Positions 42,659 through 51,793 of a DNA stretch of 64,000 nucleotides are shown here, in pieces. This DNA is from Clostridium sp. (GTDB lineage Bacteria; Bacillota; Clostridia; Lachnospirales; Lachnospiraceae): positions 137,874 to 201,873 of the forward strand of contig JAGZZT010000002.1 of NCBI GenBank assembly GCA_018377235.1. Direction: 5' to 3'. Position 1 is the stretch's first letter, and each line of letters opens with the position of its first letter. The notes below the pieces were generated by a model. That model had not been told where the DNA came from. It ran no database searches and saw only the letters and a program-made list of their open reading frames with translations. Both the position numbers and the translations under genes were made by a program.

Positions 42659-42685
42659 AAAAAAAGTCCGCAGCAACACGGACTT
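42659..42685 (-). terminator. Expression-platform terminator of the SAM riboswitch
   Basis: AAGTCCG and CGGACTT pair around an eight-nt loop, followed by a run of T residues on the minus strand. It lies 23 bases after the aptamer. Confidence 0.8.
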
Positions 42686-42707
42686 GATTTCTTTTCTATC
42701 AATTCCT

Positions 42708-42821
42708 CTTATTGCTCGATTTACCGCATGTCTGCAGTTCCTCGCTCAGGCTGGCACCTTCCATTTGTCTGGGGTTGCCGTGACTTCTCAGATCCTTTGT
42801 ATCTCCATCACTCTGAATAAG
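42708..42821 (-). promoter_or_regulatory. SAM riboswitch (S-box, SAM-I clan) of metK
   Basis: P1 is CTTATT (42821-42816) with AATAAG (42713-42708). Between them are AGAGTGATGGAGA, then GAGAAGTCACGGCAACC, GGAAGGTGCCAGCC and CTGAGCGAGG. These match the conserved kink-turn and ligand-pocket segments of the SAM-I clan. The P4 segment differs from the commonest S-box form, so a SAM-I/IV variant is possible. SAM binding should favour the terminator and switch metK off. Confidence 0.85.
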
Positions 42822-42890
42822 GGATATTACGCACATTATTTACTTGTATCTAGTATTTAAATGATTCTGCATTCTTTGCTTGCGATTGAT

Positions 42891-42919
42891 ATAATATCCT
42901 ATTCTCTCTCTTCTGTCAA
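42891..42919 (-). promoter_or_regulatory. Promoter of the metK riboswitch transcript
   Basis: TTGACA (42919-42914) and TATTAT (42896-42891) with a 17-base spacer on the minus strand. The start is near 42884, about 60 nt before the aptamer. Confidence 0.65.
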
Positions 42920-42927
42920 GAGAAATA

Positions 42928-44220
42928 TCAGCCTACCTTCAGTTTGAATTTCTGAGCTTCCTTCTCAGAATCCACCTTCTCAATCACAGCTCCCAGGCCT
43001 CTCAGCTTCTCCTCAAAGTTTTCATAGCCTCTCTGTATGTATCCAATCTCATCGACTACCGTGTAGCCCTCAGCAGCCAGACCTGCGATTACAAGAGCGG
43101 CTCCGGCTCTCAGATCCGGCGCGTTGACTGTTGCTCCGGTAAAGCCTCTCACACCATCAATAATCGCTACATTTCCCTCTACCTTGATACTGCAGCCCAT
43201 CCGGGACAGCTCATCCACATATTTGAAACGATTTTCAAAAATACTCTCTGTCACCACGCTGGTTCCCTCAGCCAGAGCCAGAGTCACCGTAATCTGCGGC
43301 TGCATATCTGTAGGAAATCCTGGATATGGAAGGGTCTTAATATCCATATGCTTCTGACGCGGTTTACCCACTACGCGGACTGCCTCGTCAAATTCTGTCA
43401 CCTCGCAGCCCATCTCAATCAGCTTTGCAGTAATAGCCTCCAAATGCTTGGGGATAACATTCTGTACCATGATATCGCCTCTGGTAATGGCGGCAGCGCA
43501 CATAAAGGTCCCGGCCTCAATCTGATCCGGGATAATCGAATACTCTGTACCATGGAGCTTTCTGACGCCCTTAATGCGGATAATATCTGTTCCTGCTCCC
43601 TTAATATTGGCTCCCATACTGTTCAGGAAGTTGGCCACATCTACTACATGCGGCTCCTTGGCAGCATTCTCAATAATCGTTTCGCCCTCCGCCAGAGTGG
43701 CCGCCATCATCACATTAATCGTAGCTCCCACGCTGACTACGTCCAGATAAATATGGCTTCCCACCAGGTCAATGGCATGAGCCACTACGGCTCCTCTCTT
43801 TACTTCCACCTCAGCTCCCAAAGCACGAAAGCCCTTGATATGCTGATCAATCGGACGGCTTCCAATATTGCAGCCGCCTGGAAGGGGAACCTCTGCACTC
43901 TTGTACTTTCCGAGAAGAGCGCCTATAAAATAGTAGGAAGCGCGGATTTTGCGGATATACTCGTCATCCACGCTTACTTCCTTAATATGCTTCGCGTCAA
44001 TCCTGGCCGTATGGCGGTCGATGCGGTCTACCTTAGCTCCAATCTCCTCAATGGCCTCTAACAGCACATTGATATCCCGCACATCTGGCAGGTTCTCTAT
44101 CAAAACTTCTTCGTCCGTCATAATTGATGCAGCTAATATTCCCAGAGCGGCATTCTTAGCTCCGCTGATGGTGACCTCACCGACCAGGGGGTTGCCGCCT
44201 TTCATAATATACTGTTCCAT
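42928..44220 (-). CDS. murA: UDP-N-acetylglucosamine 1-carboxyvinyltransferase
   Basis: About 430 residues from the ATG at 44220 with GAGGTG upstream; the longer frame to 44340 has no support. It adds enolpyruvate to UDP-GlcNAc, the first committed step of peptidoglycan synthesis. The fosfomycin-target cysteine is present in GGCNIGSRPID. Other marks are ISGAKNAALGILAA near the N-terminus and YPGFPTDMQPQ. Clostridia usually carry two murA paralogs; this may be either. Confidence 0.93.
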   Translation of the reverse strand: MEQYIMKGGNPLVGEVTISGAKNAALGILAASIMTDEEVLIENLPDVRDINVLLEAIEEIGAKVDRIDRHTARIDAKHIKEVSVDDEYIRKIRASYYFIGALLGKYKSAEVPLPGGCNIGSRPIDQHIKGFRALGAEVEVKRGAVVAHAIDLVGSHIYLDVVSVGATINVMMAATLAEGETIIENAAKEPHVVDVANFLNSMGANIKGAGTDIIRIKGVRKLHGTEYSIIPDQIEAGTFMCAAAITRGDIMVQNVIPKHLEAITAKLIEMGCEVTEFDEAVRVVGKPRQKHMDIKTLPYPGFPTDMQPQITVTLALAEGTSVVTESIFENRFKYVDELSRMGCSIKVEGNVAIIDGVRGFTGATVNAPDLRAGAALVIAGLAAEGYTVVDEIGYIQRGYENFEEKLRGLGAVIEKVDSEKEAQKFKLKVG

Positions 44221-44255
44221 CTTGCACCTCTGTCTATATTTGGCGAGAAAAGCTC

Positions 44256-44275
44256 TGGCGGGATGAAACCCGCCA
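44256..44275 (-). terminator. Hairpin between the 844-residue protein gene and murA
   Basis: TGGCGGG and CCCGCCA form a seven-base-pair GC-rich stem with a six-nt loop. TTTT follows four bases later on the minus strand. It lies 36 bases before the murA start, so it could also be an attenuator. Confidence 0.55.
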
Positions 44276-44397
44276 CGCCTTCTGACTGTCCCAACTCTTA
44301 CATTTTTATGGCTTTTTTGTCTCTGTCCCCATATGAACATTAACTTTTTATTAACTGATTATAACATATCAGCAGAATTTGTAAAGATGAATACCCA

Positions 44398-46932
44398 TTA
44401 ATCTTCGAACAGGAACGCCACAAATCCGTTTCCGCCATTGGCCTCAAACCAGGCCGCCGCATCGTTAAGACCCATTTTATCTGTATAGGCCTGTTCTGTT
44501 CCAGGATACCAGAGACAGGAGATATTGTAGGAATCATAACCGTAAATAACAGCATAGGATCCGTCCCCTGTGTAAGCCGCTACCGGATAGCCTCGGCTGA
44601 TAAAGTAGAGTACCTGATTCAGGAAAAGACCTCCTGCATCAATGATGGAGCCCCCGTCTGAGGTTTCCTCATCTCCTTCCTCAAACCCCTTCAGATACCG
44701 CTCTAAATCGGGAACCAGGCTCTCCGGATTTCGGATTGTCATCATATCAGCCCGGCCCACTCTGGACCAGAACATTCTTCCATCCTCGTCTGTCACAATT
44801 CCCATTCCGTCATAAGCAGCCGCCACCGCGTCTGAAAATTGCTCAAATATACCTCTCAGCCTGCCGCCGCTGTAGGCATAATACTGGCGTCTGCCGGAAG
44901 GATCCGCCTTTCCCAATTCCACTGTATTATTTTCCTCAGCCACTGCTTTAGAGGGAACTTTTAAATCAACGTCTCCTGAAACAGACTCTGCCAGCTGCAC
45001 AAAGTACACGCGCCCCTTCTCCTCAGAGACCCGGTATCCGATTCCCTCTGCAGAATCCTCCTTCACTTCCTCGTTGCAGACCAGAGTATCTGCGCCGGCT
45101 GCCATGTAACTGTCTCCTACTCTCGTCATTCTCTGAAGATGGACACGGCTGTCCTCAATTTCCACGTCTGTGATATAAACGCCTTCCTTCTCATACCGTG
45201 TCTGAAGATTCATGTCCTCCCCTGCAATCTCCAGAGCATACATAGGAGCCTGAACCGTACGGCCATTTACCTTTACGCTTGAGTTCTCCTCTGCCAGGCC
45301 GTAAACCAAATCACTTCCTACAAAACCCAGCAGGCGGATACTGCTTCCCTCTGGCGCTTTAATCTGGGCGCTCTCCCCTGTTTCCAAATTCATGATGTGA
45401 ACTGCAGAACTGTCGTACCGATCCTCCCCATCCTGCCATGCAATCCGCTTCTGTCCTGGACTTACTGCAAAATTTTCCTCTGTCACTCCCTCTGCCAGAA
45501 TTTTGGCTTGACGGGAGGCTGCATCCACAGAATAAACGGTATTTCCCATGAGAAGATACAGAGTATCGCTGCCGCTCAGACAGCTTAAAGAGTCTATTCC
45601 CATCAGCAGCTCCTCACTGCTCTCATTTGCGGGAAGGTACAGACGCTCTGTCAGAGTATTCGTTTCCTTCTCATACCGCCACAGAGAAACACCAACTCCG
45701 CCTTCATGGCTTCCCCGGCTCATGTAACCGCTTACAAGGAAATCGACCGTTCCGCTGTCTCCTGCAGCCAAAAGCTTGATTCCATAATCCTGAAGATTGG
45801 CCATCTCATCTGTCTCACTCTGGCGGAAGCTGAACACCCGGGTGCTTTCGTTATCTGCACTGCTGTACATCCAAAGCTCCCTGTTCGCCACAAAGGCCTC
45901 ATAAGCTCCATTTGGAGATCGCATCTGCTGGAGACCGCTGCTGTCAGAAATCCCGAGCATAATCCGTTTTCCTGAATACAGATCCGATCCTCCATCAAAG
46001 ATCTGATTCATGGTTCTCTCATAATCCATCATATAGATTCTCTGAGAGCCCCATTTCATAGTGAAGCTCTCTGTAATGTCGTAATACTCTCTATCCTCCG
46101 GATCTGCCTGTTCTTTTTCCATCTCATCCGCGTCCGCCTCATCCTCTTCTGCGCTGGCAGCCACATAGTTCAGGCAGAGAGAAGCCATATTGCCCTGAAG
46201 CTCCTTCAGTTCCATTTCCACATTCCCTGTTTTTTCCAGAGAAAGATTTCCCCAGGTAATCTGGTCAAAACTGTTTTTAAGAGTCACGCGTCCCAGGGAA
46301 CTGTTGTCCGCCGCAGGATCTGTCTCCAGATAAGTGGTGAGATCTGAGGCTCTCTCGTAATGGAACGTATTATCCGAAAACGTCTCTGCCATCTGAAGCA
46401 TCGGTTCTAAATAGGCGTCATCTGTCCAGACAATTCTGGTATAGTAATAAATCTCCGGCTGATTTTCTGTGGCAATAGCAAGAGTCAGAATATACTCCTC
46501 TTCCTTGTCAATTAAATTCTGGATCGGCAGAATTGTCACCGCTTCCGCCGAACCCTCGTCCTGATGCCAGTCCTTAACTACAGTCCGCTCAATCAGGCTC
46601 TCGTCCTCCATGCTGCGGATTTCATACTGGATTCCCGTAATGCGGCTGTCCAGATTATAGAAATCTACTGTCAGTTTCCTGTCTTCAGGAAGGACAGTCA
46701 GATTTCCCCTGTCTGCCCACTCCCGCCTGTCCTCCAAAAAGCCGTGAAGGCGGTTCATCTGCCTTCCTCCCATTTCCATATAGGCAACTGGAATATTTCC
46801 ATCTTCAATAGGCGTATACGCTGTGTTCTCCTGTTTTTTATCCTTTAAAGCCGTTACAGCGGCCGCAGACAAAGCCGCGGCCGCTATGACAGCCATCATA
46901 ATCATCCATATTTTTTTACTGACTCTTTTCAT
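44398..46932 (-). CDS. Large exported protein of unknown function with WD/propeller-like repeats and a C39-like end
   Basis: About 844 residues from the ATG at 46932. One N-terminal membrane helix (about 5-28) anchors or exports it. The middle (about 330-650) shows repeated beta segments typical of a propeller, for example GIDSLSCLSGSDTLYLLMGN and ISDSSGLQQMRSPNGAYEAF. The last 90 residues contain a Gly-rich pattern (SRGYPVAAYTGDGSYAVIYGYDS) that resembles the histidine-side half of C39 peptidase domains, but the usual His is not present and no catalytic Cys is seen. An acidic insertion (SAEEDEADADEMEKEQ) lies near 270. I do not know its function; it is upstream of murA. Confidence 0.65.
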   Translation of the reverse strand: MKRVSKKIWMIMMAVIAAAALSAAAVTALKDKKQENTAYTPIEDGNIPVAYMEMGGRQMNRLHGFLEDRREWADRGNLTVLPEDRKLTVDFYNLDSRITGIQYEIRSMEDESLIERTVVKDWHQDEGSAEAVTILPIQNLIDKEEEYILTLAIATENQPEIYYYTRIVWTDDAYLEPMLQMAETFSDNTFHYERASDLTTYLETDPAADNSSLGRVTLKNSFDQITWGNLSLEKTGNVEMELKELQGNMASLCLNYVAASAEEDEADADEMEKEQADPEDREYYDITESFTMKWGSQRIYMMDYERTMNQIFDGGSDLYSGKRIMLGISDSSGLQQMRSPNGAYEAFVANRELWMYSSADNESTRVFSFRQSETDEMANLQDYGIKLLAAGDSGTVDFLVSGYMSRGSHEGGVGVSLWRYEKETNTLTERLYLPANESSEELLMGIDSLSCLSGSDTLYLLMGNTVYSVDAASRQAKILAEGVTEENFAVSPGQKRIAWQDGEDRYDSSAVHIMNLETGESAQIKAPEGSSIRLLGFVGSDLVYGLAEENSSVKVNGRTVQAPMYALEIAGEDMNLQTRYEKEGVYITDVEIEDSRVHLQRMTRVGDSYMAAGADTLVCNEEVKEDSAEGIGYRVSEEKGRVYFVQLAESVSGDVDLKVPSKAVAEENNTVELGKADPSGRRQYYAYSGGRLRGIFEQFSDAVAAAYDGMGIVTDEDGRMFWSRVGRADMMTIRNPESLVPDLERYLKGFEEGDEETSDGGSIIDAGGLFLNQVLYFISRGYPVAAYTGDGSYAVIYGYDSYNISCLWYPGTEQAYTDKMGLNDAAAWFEANGGNGFVAFLFED

Positions 46933-46959
46933 GCTGTTTATCCTCAAATACTCAGGTTA

Positions 46960-47095
46960 TCTGGTTAGTATGCCATATCCGTTCTGCGGATATGTGCCTC
47001 CGACGGATGCGCATAGTTTGAATTTGTGTCTGCTTCGCTTCGCTCGCCCAAACCGACGCGGCATAATATCTGACGATATTATACCATATCCATCT
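46960..47095. repeat. Structured intergenic sequence
   Basis: Contains ATATCCGTTCTGCGGATAT (hairpin), TAATATCTGACGATATTA (hairpin) and GC-rich complementary stretches between them. It resembles the structured leader elements at 19851-19896 and 63480-63572, with short GCGAAGC-type and GCAC/GTGC motifs. It lies between two minus-strand genes. Dispersed repeat is my inference. Confidence 0.35.
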
Positions 47096-47096
47096 C

Positions 47097-47741
47097 CTAT
47101 AATCTACTATCTGAAAAAGAGCGGCATCCTCTGTTCCGACATCTTCTGCGCTGAATTTCCGAAAACAGAAGAAGGGCTGCAATGTCTCCCCAGTCAGGGT
47201 TCCCGTGGCTGCCTGACGGAGGCGGCGGACCCCATGGATAGTTAGGCGGCGGACCCCACGGATAATTGGGCGGCGGACCCCACGGCCTTACAGATCCCGG
47301 CCCTCGAGATCCCCTTCTGTCATTTAAGTCCTCCATATGTAAACGCTCTTCCATACCGTCTTTCTTCTCTATCTCCTTTGCCGCCAGCTCCGCTTCCATA
47401 GCACGCACCTGCGGCGCCGGATTTCCCGTAATCACAGTACCGCTGTAAAAATGAACCTCTGCTGTATCAAGTTTCAAACTCTCTGCCCCTGATACACGCT
47501 CTGATACGCGGCGGGCGATTTCACGGCTGAGCTGTTCCATGGCAACACGATCTGGATATTCATCGTAAATAGGACTTCCTTTATAATCCAGACGGTCGCA
47601 GGCCGCCTCTACCTCTGACTGGATCCCCCGCAGCTTTCCAGGACATAGAGTGGAAAAATATTCAAAATCCCTGACTGTCTCTGAAAGTCCTGTATCCGGC
47701 GGACCGGCAGACATCGGATCAGAATCTAAAAAATCCTGCAT
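47097..47741 (-). CDS. Unrecognised protein with a proline-rich repeat tail
   Basis: About 214 residues from the ATG at 47741 with AAGGAG nine bases upstream. The N-terminal 120 residues form a conserved-looking helical domain (CPGKLRGIQSEVEAACDRL, YDEYPDRVAMEQLSREIA). Then come a charged helix and a tail with the unit NYPWGPPP repeated. The C-terminus is basic and cysteine-containing (RRRCRNRGCRS). No signal peptide. Such tails occur in spore-coat and surface proteins; no function is proven. Confidence 0.65.
   Translation of the reverse strand: MQDFLDSDPMSAGPPDTGLSETVRDFEYFSTLCPGKLRGIQSEVEAACDRLDYKGSPIYDEYPDRVAMEQLSREIARRVSERVSGAESLKLDTAEVHFYSGTVITGNPAPQVRAMEAELAAKEIEKKDGMEERLHMEDLNDRRGSRGPGSVRPWGPPPNYPWGPPPNYPWGPPPPSGSHGNPDWGDIAALLLFSEIQRRRCRNRGCRSFSDSRL
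47225..47290. repeat. Short tandem repeats encoding the proline-rich tail
   Basis: A 24-bp unit containing GGCGGCGGACCCCACGGATA occurs about three times with few changes. It encodes the NYPWGPPP repeat. The unit length, divisible by three, keeps the frame when copy number changes. Confidence 0.8.
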
Positions 47742-47801
47742 ATAACATGGCTCCTTCTTAAAGTTATACCATATCATATGCAGGATCCTCCACACAGTTT
47801 C

Positions 47802-48740
47802 CTACCTGCCAGACTCAAACAGGCTGTCTTCGTAAACGCCCTGTCGGTAAAGCTCACGAATAGCCTGGCTGACCGATTCCTTATCTTCCTTATAGGTAAC
47901 GCCAAACCATTTATCCCTTGTCTCCAGAACAGTCACCTTCGCCTGTCCCTGGCGGATCATCTTGTCAATAATTGTGGGAAGCAGATACTCTGCTTTCAAA
48001 TCCTGTGCCCCTGGCCCTTTTAAAAACTCCGGGAAACCGGCTTCCAGAGCTTTTACAAAGGACGGTGTAAGTCCCCACATATTCATGGAAACGTGCTGTT
48101 CCCCTGATACGGACACTGGATTTCCTTCCTTATCGAAAGCCGATAAGCTCCCGCCTTTTTTCTCAATCTGGTATGTCTCCGTCACACTTTCCAGAATCCC
48201 ATTCTCTCCTACACGGCAGACGCCCCGGGTAACTCCTCCGTTCTCGCTCAGCGTATTAGCAAGGATAAATCCGGCCATACAGATATCATACGGCTCCCTC
48301 GCCTGCTCTGTGTCCATAGTATTAACCAAATAATCGTGAATTGTCCTGAACGCCTCTTTTCCATAATAGTCGTCTGCATTGATGACCAGAAACGGCTTTC
48401 TAATCAAATCTTTAGCGCTCAAAACAGCCTGTCCGGTTCCCCATGGCTTCTTTCTGCCCTCTGGCACAGAGTATCCCTCCGGCAGATCAGAAAGCTCCTG
48501 AAATGCATATGATACCGGAGCAATTTTTTCAATCCTTTTTCCGATAATCTCCTTAAAATCCTTCTCCAAATCTTTCCTGATAATAAAGATAATGTCATTG
48601 AAGCCAGCTTCCAAAGCATCATGAATTGAATAATCCATAATAATCTCTCCGCCAGGTCCGACCGGTTCCAGCTGCTTAATACCGCCGCCGAAACGGCTTC
48701 CGATTCCAGCAGCCATAATTACCAGTGATGTCTCTTTCAT
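47802..48740 (-). CDS. Sugar-phosphate nucleotidyltransferase
   Basis: About 312 residues from the ATG at 48740 with GGAGAGGG upstream; the longer frame to 48866 is not supported. The Rossmann-like nucleotide-binding start is ETSLVIMAAGIGSRFGGGIKQL, the variant G-G-loop of the glucose-1-phosphate thymidylyl/uridylyl family. A metal-binding Asp pair is in FLVINADDYYG. The sugar and nucleotide cannot be fixed from sequence. It leads the minus-strand genes down to murA. Confidence 0.82.
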   Translation of the reverse strand: MKETSLVIMAAGIGSRFGGGIKQLEPVGPGGEIIMDYSIHDALEAGFNDIIFIIRKDLEKDFKEIIGKRIEKIAPVSYAFQELSDLPEGYSVPEGRKKPWGTGQAVLSAKDLIRKPFLVINADDYYGKEAFRTIHDYLVNTMDTEQAREPYDICMAGFILANTLSENGGVTRGVCRVGENGILESVTETYQIEKKGGSLSAFDKEGNPVSVSGEQHVSMNMWGLTPSFVKALEAGFPEFLKGPGAQDLKAEYLLPTIIDKMIRQGQAKVTVLETRDKWFGVTYKEDKESVSQAIRELYRQGVYEDSLFESGR

Positions 48741-48928
48741 AATCCCTCTCCTATATACTTCTTCATTTCTTCTGTCCGTCAACAGTTCTTGATAATATGG
48801 ACAGTTTAGCACATTGAGCCATTCATTTCCACCACTATTTCCATCCGGGCTTGCACACAGACTCAATCGCTGGTATACTGAAACCAGATTTTACCTGCAT
48901 TTAAACTGCAGAGAAAGGAACAGGCCAT

Positions 48929-49456
48929 ATGACCGCGAGATATTTTGCGATACAATGTATCGGATTCGTTGGAACTTTTTTATTCTTTTTTTCCTATCAG
49001 TGCAAGAGCAACCGGAACCTGTTCCGAGTTCAGTTTTTATCCTATTTTATTTACACAATCCACCTGATTCTCCTGGGTGCAATGACAGGCGGAATCAGTT
49101 ATATTATTAATACGTTCCGTTCCCTCTGCCTGGGCGGAAAATGGAAGTTTGCCAAAAGCCGCGGAATGTGCGCTATTCTCTGCTTTCTCCAAATCTTAGC
49201 CTTGATCTTTACCTGGTCAGGCTGGATTTCCATTTTGCCGGTGGCCGCAAATATTGCCTCAACTATTGCAGGATATTCCCACAACCCGCAGAAAATCAGG
49301 CTGGTTGGCATGTTTATCAATTCTCCCCTCTGGATTACCTACAATGCCATATCCGGTTCTCTGGCTGGTATTCTGGATGAGGTCATCACAGAGCTTTCCA
49401 TGATTATCTCTATTTTCCGGTTCGGATGGAAATCCCTGGATCGAGTAGAGGAGTAA
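48929..49456 (+). CDS. YgjV-family membrane protein
   Basis: 175 residues with about five helices. The family pattern is visible: an N-terminal IGFVGTFLFFFSYQCKSNRNLF, the middle LGAMTGGISYIINTFRS, and the C-terminal LWITYNAISGSLAGILDEVI. Function of the family is unknown. AAAGGA lies about ten bases before the ATG. The gene stands alone and converges with the c-di-GMP enzyme gene. Confidence 0.8.
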   Translation: MTARYFAIQCIGFVGTFLFFFSYQCKSNRNLFRVQFLSYFIYTIHLILLGAMTGGISYIINTFRSLCLGGKWKFAKSRGMCAILCFLQILALIFTWSGWISILPVAANIASTIAGYSHNPQKIRLVGMFINSPLWITYNAISGSLAGILDEVITELSMIISIFRFGWKSLDRVEE

Positions 49457-49467
49457 GACATCCCGCC

Positions 49468-51579
49468 TTACTCCTCTTTCACCGCTGCAATCTCCAGACG
49501 CGCCATTTTCCCAAGCCATGGAATCAATTTCCCTTTTACAATAAAATGCTGTTTCAGGAATTCATTATTTCTCTCCCACACTTTAAACTTTTCCCTGTAA
49601 AGCTTTCTGTTCAGACAGTCTTCACACGGCTTATCCCTGCCCAGAAGAACCTTATAGCATTTCTGTCCTTTATAGTCATAGATTCCCGTCATCTTCCGCC
49701 CTGCAGCATTCATATAATACAGTTCTCTTGTATCCATATCGCTCACATAGATGATCTCGTCCATACTTTCCACAATATTGACAATCTCATCTTTACACAG
49801 TTCCTGGATCATTGCTCTGCTTTCATTAGAATTGAGCTGTCTAAACTTGTCCTCTTTCTTTATCCGGAGCTGATACTCCTCAGAATCTTCTTCAAAATAA
49901 ATCTTTTCAAGCTCTTCTGCTCTATATGGCTTTGCAAACAAAAATCCCTGTAAAATGTCTGGTCTCAGTTCCTGGAGCGCAGCCAGCTCTTCTTCTGTCT
50001 CTACTCCCTCGCAGCACACCTGAATCTGAGCGCCATGAGCCAGCTCAATCATATTGCTGAGCAGACGGTAATTGTATGCATTATATTGAATCCTGCTGAT
50101 AAAGCATCTATCTATTTTTGTCTCATCAATATCAATGCTCTTTAAGTAGCTTAAGCTGGAATATCCTGTTCCGAAATCGTCAATCGCAATCTTGATTCCA
50201 TACCGTTTCCATTCATAAAAAATTTTATTAAAATAGCTGTAGTCCTGAAGCTGCATGCTCTCTGTCACTTCCAAAGTCAGCGCACTTCCCGGAAGTCCCA
50301 TATCTCTGAGAATTTCAATTACTTTTAGTGCAATATCATCCTGCCTCAGCTGTACATAGGAAATATTTACATTAATGTGAAAATCCGGCCTCTTCTTTCT
50401 CCACTCCAAACACTGTCTGACCGCCTCGCAGAGAGCCCACTCTCCTACCTGGCAGATCAGCTTGCTCTGCTCCAAAAGAGGAATGAATTCGGCTGGATTC
50501 ACAGTTCCTCTGGAAGGTGACTCAAAGCGAAGAAGGGCTTCCGCACCATAGATTTCAAACTCTCTGCCGCTGATCTGAGGCTGATAGCAGAGATAAAATC
50601 CCCGGCAGTTATTCATAACTGCCTCGCGAAGCTCATCCTGAAGTTCAATCTTGTCCAGACGCTTCTGATAAGTTTCTGAGGAGAAAAACAGCATCTTGTT
50701 TTTCCCTTCCCTCTTTGCCCGCTCCAATGCACTGTCTGCATACTGATAAATATTTCCACGTTCTAAGTTATCGCCGCGGGCATAGGCGACAACTCCTGCT
50801 GAAAGTGTGCAGAAGTTTGTCAGCTCTGCCTTAATCATCTGGTAGAACTCTCTCACATCTTTTTCAGTTTTCTCCACAAAATCTACAGCAAACTGATCTC
50901 CGTCCAGCCGATACAGCATCATATCTCCGTCAGCATAGTGTTCCAGCAAATCTGCAATTTTCTTCAAAAGCTGATTTCCAAAAGTTCTTCCGCTCTTCAC
51001 GTTAATATCCCGGAAATTGTCAATTCCCAGGACCATAAAATATCCATTCTGCTCCTTGAGACTCTTTCTCATATCCTCGGAAAACTTCTCAAAATTCCAA
51101 AATCCAGTAAGCGCATCGATCTTATAGCGCATAGCCTGCTCTGAAATACTTCCCATAAGGAATACGGGACGGCCTGCTCTGTCCTTCAATACCGCTCCGC
51201 GGCAGTAAATCCAGACTTTTTTCCCTTCCCAGTTCATCAGACGATATTCCATGCCATGGTTTTCACTGTATCCTGTCTGAATATCACTGAGATTTTCTTC
51301 CAGCTTTTTCTGATCTTTCGGATACACAATCTGAATCCACGATTCTATCGGTATCCCTTCCACTCCTGATGGAATATTGTATTTCTCGCATATCTTATCT
51401 GTAAAATACAGTTTCCTGTTCACAAGATCATATAAGTAGAGATAATCGTCCGTACTTTCATCCAGAAACTGGATGGTCCGCATATAAATTTTACGTTCTT
51501 CTTCCAGGTGTATCAAACTTTTTCCTTCTTTCAGCATCTTCCGTCTCTTTTCCAGATGCTGTTTCCGTCCCCTTTTCAC
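49468..51579 (-). CDS. c-di-GMP phosphodiesterase with PAS, degenerate GGDEF and EAL domains
   Basis: 703 residues from a GTG at 51579; the ribosome binding site is weak, and internal ATGs at 51537 or 51483 are alternatives. Order: PAS (about 35-150), GGDEF (about 160-310) with the active site changed to LDGDQF, EAL (about 330-575) with intact EALLRF, NVNIS, DDFGTGYSSL and EGVET motifs, then a second PAS (about 590-690) with a cysteine-rich CYKVLLGRDKPCEDC motif. I expect c-di-GMP hydrolysis, with the GGDEF part as a regulatory module. It is divergent from an intact cyclase. Confidence 0.88.
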   Translation of the reverse strand: MKRGRKQHLEKRRKMLKEGKSLIHLEEERKIYMRTIQFLDESTDDYLYLYDLVNRKLYFTDKICEKYNIPSGVEGIPIESWIQIVYPKDQKKLEENLSDIQTGYSENHGMEYRLMNWEGKKVWIYCRGAVLKDRAGRPVFLMGSISEQAMRYKIDALTGFWNFEKFSEDMRKSLKEQNGYFMVLGIDNFRDINVKSGRTFGNQLLKKIADLLEHYADGDMMLYRLDGDQFAVDFVEKTEKDVREFYQMIKAELTNFCTLSAGVVAYARGDNLERGNIYQYADSALERAKREGKNKMLFFSSETYQKRLDKIELQDELREAVMNNCRGFYLCYQPQISGREFEIYGAEALLRFESPSRGTVNPAEFIPLLEQSKLICQVGEWALCEAVRQCLEWRKKRPDFHINVNISYVQLRQDDIALKVIEILRDMGLPGSALTLEVTESMQLQDYSYFNKIFYEWKRYGIKIAIDDFGTGYSSLSYLKSIDIDETKIDRCFISRIQYNAYNYRLLSNMIELAHGAQIQVCCEGVETEEELAALQELRPDILQGFLFAKPYRAEELEKIYFEEDSEEYQLRIKKEDKFRQLNSNESRAMIQELCKDEIVNIVESMDEIIYVSDMDTRELYYMNAAGRKMTGIYDYKGQKCYKVLLGRDKPCEDCLNRKLYREKFKVWERNNEFLKQHFIVKGKLIPWLGKMARLEIAAVKEE

Positions 51580-51684
51580 AATTTTTCTGCTGGTTATTTT
51601 TATTCTACCATTATAAGCACAATTTCTCCATAAAAATATTTAAAAAATATGTTTTGTATCCCCGAAAATATTATAATTTCACTC

Positions 51685-51712
51685 TTGCCATTCCAAATTT
51701 TTCCAGTATAAT
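51685..51712 (+). promoter_or_regulatory. Promoter of the diguanylate cyclase gene
   Basis: TTGCCA (51685-51690) and TATAAT (51707-51712) with a 16-base spacer on the plus strand; the start is near 51719, about 75 nt before the gene. Confidence 0.5.
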
Positions 51713-51793
51713 ATGTTAAAAGGACAGGGTGATAAATCATCTTGTCCATCTGAAATGTCAGTTTATTGAAATAAAATGTCAGGGAGAGTAATA

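Noticed and set aside
42508..42702. 64-codon frame upstream of metK
   Set aside because: It covers the riboswitch terminator and hairpin-rich leader and lacks a ribosome binding site.
47225..47290. Regular 24-bp repeats as a possible CRISPR array
   Set aside because: No spacers; the repeats are contiguous, in frame and encode a proline-rich tail.
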